DNA of 64,000 nucleotides, taken from the NCBI RefSeq assembly GCF_030053345.1, contig NZ_JASGBP010000002.1, positions 62,001 to 126,000 of the forward strand. Direction: 5' to 3'. Numbering within the stretch: the stretch's first letter is position 1; every line of letters begins with the position of its first letter. Shown here one piece after another: positions 42,912 to 50,900 of the stretch. The DNA is from Flavobacterium sedimenticola (GTDB lineage Bacteria; Bacteroidota; Bacteroidia; Flavobacteriales; Flavobacteriaceae). A program made the translations under genes and the position numbers. The notes under the pieces were generated by a model. That model ran no database searches. It worked only from the letters and a program-made list of their open reading frames with translations, and was not told the origin of the DNA.

Positions 42912-42930
42912 TACTTTGAAAAACAAAGTA
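42912..42930 (-). promoter_or_regulatory. Operator 2: inverted repeat TACTTTG-N5-CAAAGTA with overlapping promoter
   Basis: Perfect 7-bp arms, spacer AAAAA. On the minus strand a TTG lies 17 bp upstream of the first arm TACTTTG, so the operator appears to overlap the -7 region of its own promoter, 7 bp before the ATG at 42904. Confidence 0.87.
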
Positions 42931-42967
42931 AGTGAATCTTTTTTCGACAACCAAATGTTTTTTAAAT

Positions 42968-42975
42968 TATTTTTG
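42968..42975 (+). promoter_or_regulatory. -7 promoter box of the M28 peptidase gene
   Basis: TATTTTTG fits TAnnTTTG, 14 bp before the ATG at 42990. Confidence 0.55.
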
Positions 42976-42989
42976 AAAAAATATTCCCC

Positions 42990-44360
42990 ATGAAAAAACT
43001 AGCTCTCTCGTTATTCCTTTTTACCGCTTTTTTACAGGCTCAAACCCAAGATGAGCAAATGTTACGAAAGTTATACACTACTGCCTTAACCGATTCTAAA
43101 TGCTATGCTTGGTTGGAGCATTTGTCCAATACCATCGGACAACGCATGTCGGGTTCCGATGGAGCGGCCAAGGGGGTGCTTTATACCCAAAAAGAATTAG
43201 AGGCTTTAGGATTAGATCGTGTTTTTTTGCAAGAAGTAATGGTGCCGAAATGGGTGAGAGGGGCAAAAGAAACGGCCTATATCGTAGATAAAAAAAATAA
43301 AACCGAGGTGCCGATTTGTGCGTTGGGCGGTTCTGTCGCCACACCAAAACAAGGTATTACTGCAGAAGTTGTTGAGGTGCATACCCTCAAAGAGTTGGAA
43401 ATACTAGGGGAAGACAAACTGAAAGGGAAAATTGTTTTTTACAATCGTCCGATGGAGCCCGAAAATATTGATGCCTTCGTTTCGTATGGAAGATGTGGTG
43501 ATCAGCGGAGGGCAGGAGCTATGGAAGCCTCAAAGTTTGGTGCTGTAGGCGTTATTGTTCGTTCCTTAAATTTAAGATCCGATGATTTTCCACATACCGG
43601 TGCTACGAGTTATGGCGATTTAATCGATGAACAAAAGATACCCGCAGCAGCTATCAGTACAAATGGAGCCGATTTGTTGAGTCGGAAGCTAAAAGCCAAT
43701 CCGCACTTGCAATTCTACATGAAGCTGTCTTGTCAATCGTTGGGTGAAGTGCTTTCGCACAATGTGATTGGAGAAATCAAAGGCACCGAACATCCCGAGA
43801 GAATCATGGTGGTGGGCGGTCATCTCGATTCATGGGATTTGGGCGATGGTTCCCACGATGATGGCGCCGGTTGTGTGCAAAGCATGGCCGTTTTAGAGTT
43901 CTTTAAAAAGTTACAGTACAAACCCAAAAATACCATTAGGGTAGTATTGTATATGAATGAAGAGTTTGGAGGGAAAGGCGGTAAGAAATACGAAGAGTTA
44001 TCAAAAGCCAATAATGAAAATCACATTTTTGCTTTAGAAAGCGATGCCGGTGGATTTTCTCCCCGTGGGTTTTCTTTTGAATGTGATGATGCTAATTTTG
44101 CCAAAATCAATGGCTGGAAGCCGTTGTTTGAACCCTATTTGATTCATAATTTTTTCAAGGGTCATACCGGTTCGGATATTCATCCTTTAACTTCCGAGAA
44201 GATTGTCAAAGCCGGTTTGCGTCCCGATTCTCAACGCTATTTTGATTACCATCATGCGGCGAATGATACTTTTGATGCCATTAACAAACGCGAATTGGAA
44301 CTGGGTGCAGCTACAATGGCAGCCTTGGTATATTTGTTTGATCAATACGGAATAGATTAG
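42990..44360 (+). CDS. Exported M28-family zinc aminopeptidase/carboxypeptidase Q-like
   Basis: 456 residues. Signal peptide 1-17 (F-L-Q-A-Q). PA-domain-like insert at about 95-230. The M28 zinc site: H278 in G-G-H-L-D-S-W-D, D in H-D-D-G-A-G, the catalytic Glu pair in M-N-E-E-F-G-G-K-G-G, D in L-E-S-D-A-G-G-F and H in H-H-A-A-N-D-T. It releases amino acids from peptides in the periplasm or outside. A 74-residue gene starts 1 bp after its stop, so they are co-transcribed. Confidence 0.93.
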   Translation: MKKLALSLFLFTAFLQAQTQDEQMLRKLYTTALTDSKCYAWLEHLSNTIGQRMSGSDGAAKGVLYTQKELEALGLDRVFLQEVMVPKWVRGAKETAYIVDKKNKTEVPICALGGSVATPKQGITAEVVEVHTLKELEILGEDKLKGKIVFYNRPMEPENIDAFVSYGRCGDQRRAGAMEASKFGAVGVIVRSLNLRSDDFPHTGATSYGDLIDEQKIPAAAISTNGADLLSRKLKANPHLQFYMKLSCQSLGEVLSHNVIGEIKGTEHPERIMVVGGHLDSWDLGDGSHDDGAGCVQSMAVLEFFKKLQYKPKNTIRVVLYMNEEFGGKGGKKYEELSKANNENHIFALESDAGGFSPRGFSFECDDANFAKINGWKPLFEPYLIHNFFKGHTGSDIHPLTSEKIVKAGLRPDSQRYFDYHHAANDTFDAINKRELELGAATMAALVYLFDQYGID

Positions 44361-44361
44361 T

Positions 44362-44586
44362 ATGCCTAAGTTTTGGTTTCACGTCCTTCAAATCCTATCT
44401 TATTTTGGATTTATATTGCTCGTTACCGGTGTCATAAGCATCGTTAAGGACTTGTACTCCCGTCCGGAAGATCCGGCATTTAAAATAGGGTACGGCCTTG
44501 GCGCCGTATTCATTTTTGGTCTGCTGTTTTGGCTGAATGCTCAATTATACCGATATAGTTCGAGAAAAATAAAAGCTAACACATAA
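44362..44586 (+). CDS. Small two-helix membrane protein
   Basis: 74 residues, two helices (about 10-30 and 45-65) with a short charged link S-R-P-E-D-P-A. No family recognised. Tightly behind the M28 peptidase gene (1 bp gap) and 6 bp before the DUF1801 gene. Confidence 0.72.
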   Translation: MPKFWFHVLQILSYFGFILLVTGVISIVKDLYSRPEDPAFKIGYGLGAVFIFGLLFWLNAQLYRYSSRKIKANT

Positions 44587-44592
44587 CTGATT

Positions 44593-44943
44593 TTGAAGCC
44601 TACCGAGTTATACATCCTTAATCAACCCGAACCCTACAGAAGCATGCTGTTGCATATTGTCTCCGTGGTCGAACATGCGTTACCTAATGTTACTTTGGAG
44701 TTCAAATGGGGTATTCCGTATTTCTATTATAAGAAAAAGCCATTGTGTTATTTGAATGCCAGTCACAAGCATCAATATGTAGATGTGGGGTTTGCCAGAG
44801 GTTTTCAATTGACTCAAAATACAGCCTTTCTGATAGCCGATAAGGGTAGAAATACCGTAAAGTCTCTTCGCTATCGCAGTTTATATGAAATTGATAATGA
44901 AGTTTTAACAGCGGTATTAGCAGAAGCTCAAAACTTATACTAA
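44593..44943 (+). CDS. DUF1801-like protein with TTG start
   Basis: 116 residues. YdhG/DUF1801 pattern: L-E-F-K-W-G-I-P-Y-F near 37, then C-Y-L-N-A-S-H-K-H and V-D-V-G-F. The frame has a stop three codons upstream and the next ATG is well inside, so TTG at 44593 is the best start. Role unknown; some members resemble small stress proteins. Third gene of the M28 unit. Confidence 0.78.
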   Translation: MKPTELYILNQPEPYRSMLLHIVSVVEHALPNVTLEFKWGIPYFYYKKKPLCYLNASHKHQYVDVGFARGFQLTQNTAFLIADKGRNTVKSLRYRSLYEIDNEVLTAVLAEAQNLY

Positions 44944-44944
44944 A

Positions 44945-44976
44945 AAAAACGTCCCGAAATTTTCGGGACGTTTTTC
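44945..44976. terminator. Bidirectional terminator before the giant adhesin
   Basis: Strong stem AACGTCCCGAAA / TTTCGGGACGTT with a minimal loop, A-run before and T-run after. It serves the M28 unit (+) and the adhesin (-). Confidence 0.94.
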
Positions 44977-44979
44977 TTT

Positions 44980-47900
44980 CTATTGTTCTCGGTTTACATA
45001 TATCCAACCGGTTTTGGCAGCTTGATTATCGTTGAATTCGATGACATAGTAATAGGTGCCATCCGGTAATTCATCGCCTTTATCAGATTGACCGCCCCAT
45101 TGGTTAGTATATCCTGATTTGCTGTACACTTTCATACCGTATCTGTTAAAGATAGTTAAGACTCTTACATTATAATCTGTTAAATCAAAGAAATCATTAA
45201 GACCATCTCCATTTACCGAGATACCTTTTTGGATTCCGCAATACAAACGATCGACAATGAAATCATGAGTAGTGAAACAGCCATTAGCATCCGTTACAGT
45301 AAGTGTAAAGGTTATAGGAGGTACTTCTGTTGTTGGTGTTGATGCCAAATATTCAGCGGCATTGAATGCCGGTGAATTCCCAACTACCTGTCCACTACTG
45401 TTAAACCAAGCGAATGTTGCAGTGTCTTCATTAAATGATGGTGTAAGCGAATTGAATTGTAAAGTAAGATCGTCATCGATACAACTTTCCGTAATTTCAA
45501 AATCAAAACTATTCAATACCGTTACCGATAGAGTTCCGTTGGTTGCACATTGTCCGGGATCCGCTGTAAAGGTGAAGTTAAAAGTTCCAGCAGTGCTACT
45601 ATCAATAGTAGCCGGTGACCAAGTCCCTGTAATTCCTTGAACGGATGTAGTGGGTAAGGTTGGCGGATTAATTTCTCCCAAACACACATTAGCAATGGCA
45701 TTGAACGTTGGTGTTACGTTCGGATTAACCGTTATAGTCATGGTAGTGGTAGCTGCACACTGACCTGCCGTAGGAGTAAACGTGTACGTGGTAGTCGCGG
45801 TATTGTTTAATGCCGGTGTCCAAGTACCGGTGATTCCTTCGATAGAAGCAGTTGGTAATGCACTTAACGTTTCTCCGCTACAAATAGCGGCCACTTGCGT
45901 AAAGGTTGGCAAGGCAGGTGGCGTTACATTTACGGTTAATGTTCCGGATGCAGCACATTGTCCCGCATTTGGTGTGAACGTGTAAGTAGCCGACTGTGTA
46001 TTGCTAATCGTTGACGGATTCCATGTACCGCTAAACCCTTCTAATGACGTAGCCGGGAATGATACAGCATCGCCATTACAAATAGTAATAGAGGTAAAGG
46101 TAGCGGTAACAGTAGCATTCACGTTTATGGTTCCGGTTTGTGCAGCAGGATTACAACCTCCTGAGGTTGTTACCACATAGTTGAATACTCCGTCTTGTGT
46201 AGGTGTACCGCTGATTACAAAATTACCGGTACCACTGTCATAAGTGCCGGTCACTCCACTTGGTAATCCGGTCACACTCACAGACGTCGCATTAGCTGAA
46301 CTATAAACAATATCCACAATTGGTGTGTTCACACAAACGGTTTGTATATTGTTAGAAGAGGTTAAGTTCAAACTAACCGCAGGCGAAATAGTTACCGTTC
46401 CCGAAGCAGGAGCAGAGCTACATTCTGCTGAAGTTATCGTAACGGCATCAAGGAAATTACCCACACTCGGATCGCCACCGGTACTGGATACCGATACGAA
46501 TCGGATGGTGTAGTTGCTTCCGCCTGAAAGCGGAATGGTATAATTTAAGTTATGTAAAACCCAAGCCGTATTACCATCGGTGAAATTGCCTAAACTTACA
46601 TATGGTCCGCCCACAGGGCCGATTTCAACACCTACAGTGTCATTGCCTTGGCGTCCTCTGTGAGCAAATGAAATTTGCAATTGAGCGCCCGGATAGGTGG
46701 TGAAATCTTGAGAAATGGTGGCAATCGAATTCCCGTTCATTTCAATAAATTGACCACCTTGGTAAGCAAATACATTTTCAAATCCGGCAGGAGGCCAAAC
46801 TTCTAAGATGCCATCAGCTGCAGAAGTATCCCAACACGGAACAGCACTTTCATTGAGCATGTTCGGGAACTGACCGGTTGCTGTAGGGTTTTCAAAGCTA
46901 CCGTTACAGAAAGAAGTACCGATAGGAGTGATAACTACAGTATAAGTACCGGCCACACTGGTATTGAAGCTGGCCACGTTACCCGGATTGGTCACTCCTG
47001 TCGGAACGGTCCAAGTGTAATTGTATGAACCCGGTGTTTGAGGAGTTGCTGTTATAGTCGTACTTTGACCGGTACAAATAGAAGCACTGTTCACAGTGAC
47101 AACAGGCGCTCCCGGATCGGCCAACGTAATCACTTGTGTATTCGTTCCCGAGCATAAAGCCGTGCTTAAACTAAAGTTGGAATAAACTCCGGCATTTAAT
47201 CCGGTGAGTACAATTAACCCATTGGCATCGGCGGTCAAGGTTAACGGACCAACATTGGCGGTGTCATCGGTATACGAAACGGTATACACTTGGTTTGGTG
47301 TCAATGAAGATAACGTAATCGAACCGGTGTTGCTGTTACAAGTTACCGGATTAGTCCCAGCTACCGAAACAGTAAACGGTGCATTCAAAGTAATCACATC
47401 GGTGGAACTAAAGGCACAACCGTTTACGGTAAAATTAAAGTTGGTATAAACACCTACGTTTAATCCGTTCAATGTGTAAGAACCGCTCGCATTAGAGTTG
47501 ATGGTTACCGGGCCTACCGGAGAACCATCATCAGTATAGGTCATACTAAAACTGGTGCTTGGTGCTAAGTTACCTATAGTGATGCTACCATCGGTGGCAG
47601 TACAGGCAGTAGGATTAACAAATGTATACGTAGGGTTGTTTTGTAAAGTGTAGGTAGCGATGAAGTTGGCTCCGTTATTATTAATAAGGATGGTATCATC
47701 ACATTGTGACGTCGAATTAACATCTCCGGTCACATCATAATACACCTCTAATACATAATCACCCGCAGGGAATGCCGTTAAGTCAACCGGCGATTCTGCA
47801 TCGGTTAACACTTCCTGCCATTTTTGATCTCCGGTATTACATGGACCACCTGTTGGGAATGTTCCTCCGGAGCAGTCATCAAAGAAAGGTAAATTGATAA

Positions 47901-50900
47901 CGGAGAAAGCACCCGGAGTTCCGGATTGCGGATAGATTCTGTAATACAAATTGGCACTACAAACATTGGCTGTAGCACTTTTGAATGTTTTTAATTCGGC
48001 TCCTCTTAATTTCAACGTATTAGAGTTTGAAATATAAGTTCCGAAATCATTGTTGGTAAAAATATTTTGAGCCGGACCAATAATTGAAGTGCCCGATCCC
48101 ATAGTGTTGTAGAATTCACCCGAGTCACAATCCGTTACCCAAACGGCATTGGCAAAACTTCCGAAAGCACAGTTTTGATAAACAGTTACCGACATGGTGG
48201 TAGTAGCGGCGCATTGCCCCGGATTAGGGGTAAACGTATAGGTCGCGGTTTGCGTATTATCTACAACCGCAGGCGACCATGTACCCGTAACTCCGTTAGA
48301 TGAAGTAGCTGGTAATGTTGGTGCCGTGTCTCCGCTACAAATAGGGGCCGGAGAAATAAAAGTTGGAATTACCGTTGGTGTTACCTGAACCGTCACGGTC
48401 ACTTGAGCAATACAACCTTGGTCACTTGGCGTGAAGGTGTATGTTCCGGTCACGGTATTGTCTACGATAGCCGGATTCCAAGTTCCGCTGTAACCGTTGT
48501 TGGACATGTTCGGTAATACCGGAGCGGTTTCATTTTGACATATATCCGTATCGATAGTAAAGGTCGGAACGTTAAGCGGATTTACAATTAAATTGAAAGA
48601 TCTGATTTCATAACATCCCGTGATATTGTTTTCGATTCTCACATAAACGGTTTCCGTGTATTGCGTAACATTGGTATACTGTGTAGGATGCGGATTCACT
48701 TCGCCAACAGCATCAGCATTCGAGGCATAATATGTTACGGTATAGTTAGCAGTATCCAAAGAACCTAAAGCCGAAGCATTATTCGTGCTCAAATCAAATA
48801 AAGCATAGCCCGAATTATCACAAGCTGTTAAATTGTTCGGAGTTCCCGGTACAAAAGGATCATAATATTCGATAGTGATAGAGTCACTTGAAGAACACGT
48901 AGTATTGATGTATTGAACTGAAACCCCATAAACTCCCGGTTGGTTGATGGTAAGATTTGGTCCTGTTTCATTCGGAATTACATTGGTACCGTTAGTCCAG
49001 GTAAAAGTGTAAAGCGCCGGATCTAAACCGGTTGAAATGGTATAACTGGTACCGGCACAAAGCGCAGTATTGTTCGCCTGAAGAAAATCGTCTCCCAGGT
49101 CGATATTTCCGATATCTAAACTTCCTCCTTCCAAAAATACAGCAGAGTCAAAAGCGTTATCCAATCGGTCTGCAATCACCAACTTGATATGGTATTGATT
49201 ACCCGGTGTAACGGTTGAAGTAGCAGTAAGCGGCACAGTCACCCCATTGAAGTTGGTTGGGGAACTTAACGGATCTAAACCACCGAAACCATAGAAAGCA
49301 TCAAAATACTGTGGATTTACAGAAGCACAAGCATTGTTGTACTGCTGATCGCGAATGGTCACAACAGATACCGGTGTAGTCGTATTAGGAACTACCGCTA
49401 AATTGGTTGTTACTCCGGTGCTAAGGTCGGTCAATAAGAAGGCAAATGCATCAGAATAGTCACATTGGAAAGTACCATACTCTTCAGAGGCAAAAATAAA
49501 GTTAAAGTTAATGGTGTTTACTAAAGGGACGAAATCAAATTCTAATCTCGAAGCATTACGAGAGTTCATAGGGTTTCCGGTTGCTGCCAAGATAATAGCT
49601 TCCAATTGCGGATCTCCCGTCCAAGCCTGAATACCATCACTTAATGTGGTGGTATTTGGTCCCGGAGCACTCAAAGCATTCCCCGAAGTTAATACGATAC
49701 CATCTGCAAATGGGAACGTTGAACCGTTCTGGTTAAAATAACCGATACCATTGGTAGAACCAAAGTTAGAACCGGTTGAAGCAGTGACATTGGTTACCGT
49801 TGCACAAGTGGAATTTAAGAATACATCTTCCACCAATTGTGTTATAGTGTATTGGTTGGTGTTAGTGCTTATAGGTGGCGGAATAGTACCGATACAAACA
49901 TCAAAAGTAGAAGTTTGTCCGGCTGTGGCAGTCCACGTATATACTCTTATGTAATAGGTTTGACCAACCGTTAAACTGTTGGCAATACTTTCATTGTTAT
50001 CGCTACAATACAATTGAGTTAAACTTCCGCAAGAACCGCTGTATAAAACATGGAATAAATCAGTAGTACTTCCGGCAACGTTAGTTAAATTAATACTGTG
50101 TGTAGTGGCAGTAGCCACAAATGAGAACCACACATCGTCATCATCGGTTCCGCCACAAGTATTAGGTTCAGTCGAAGCAGTAGCACCTATAACCGTACCC
50201 GAAGCAAATTGTACGCAATCGGTGTCCGGATTTACCGGTACATTAATAGCATTACTACATTCGTCGTTAGAAATTAAAGTCGCAAATGTTACCGGGTTCG
50301 ACCATAAACTGATGTCTGAATCACTACAGAACGAACGAACATACACTTTATATTGTGTTCCCGAGTTTAAGCCGTTATAGGTAAAAGGGTTTGTGTTGGC
50401 AGTAACCCAGCCCGGAGTGGTAGCATCAGGAGCCGGTGCAGAGGCCGGTAAAAATAGTACTTGCCATGAAGTGGCACTTCCAATTTCGGTCCATGATACG
50501 GTAGCACCGTTTTGAGTGATTGCCGAAACTGCCACGGCAGTTGGTCTCGGACAAGTTGGAGGCGGATTACAGGTTACATTGGCAATCCATCCCGGATTGT
50601 TAACCGAACCATCACTGCGGAATCGGAATGTTAAACACCCGTCAACACTGGAAGAGGTAAACGGACCGGGTATATCGGTTCCCCAATAGCCTCCCGGAAG
50701 ACCGCCCGGAACGTTTGCTGCCGGATTCGTGCTGGCAATTTGAGGGGCAGCAATCGAATTTCCGTCAAATACGTAAAGGGCATCCCAGTTGGCTTCGGTA
50801 TTAAATGAGGTAAAAGTTACGGTAACTTGCTCTCCAGGAACAGTAGGGCAAATGGTTACCGTAGAATCTGAATTGTTAGGGTAATTTGCTGCAGGACCAC

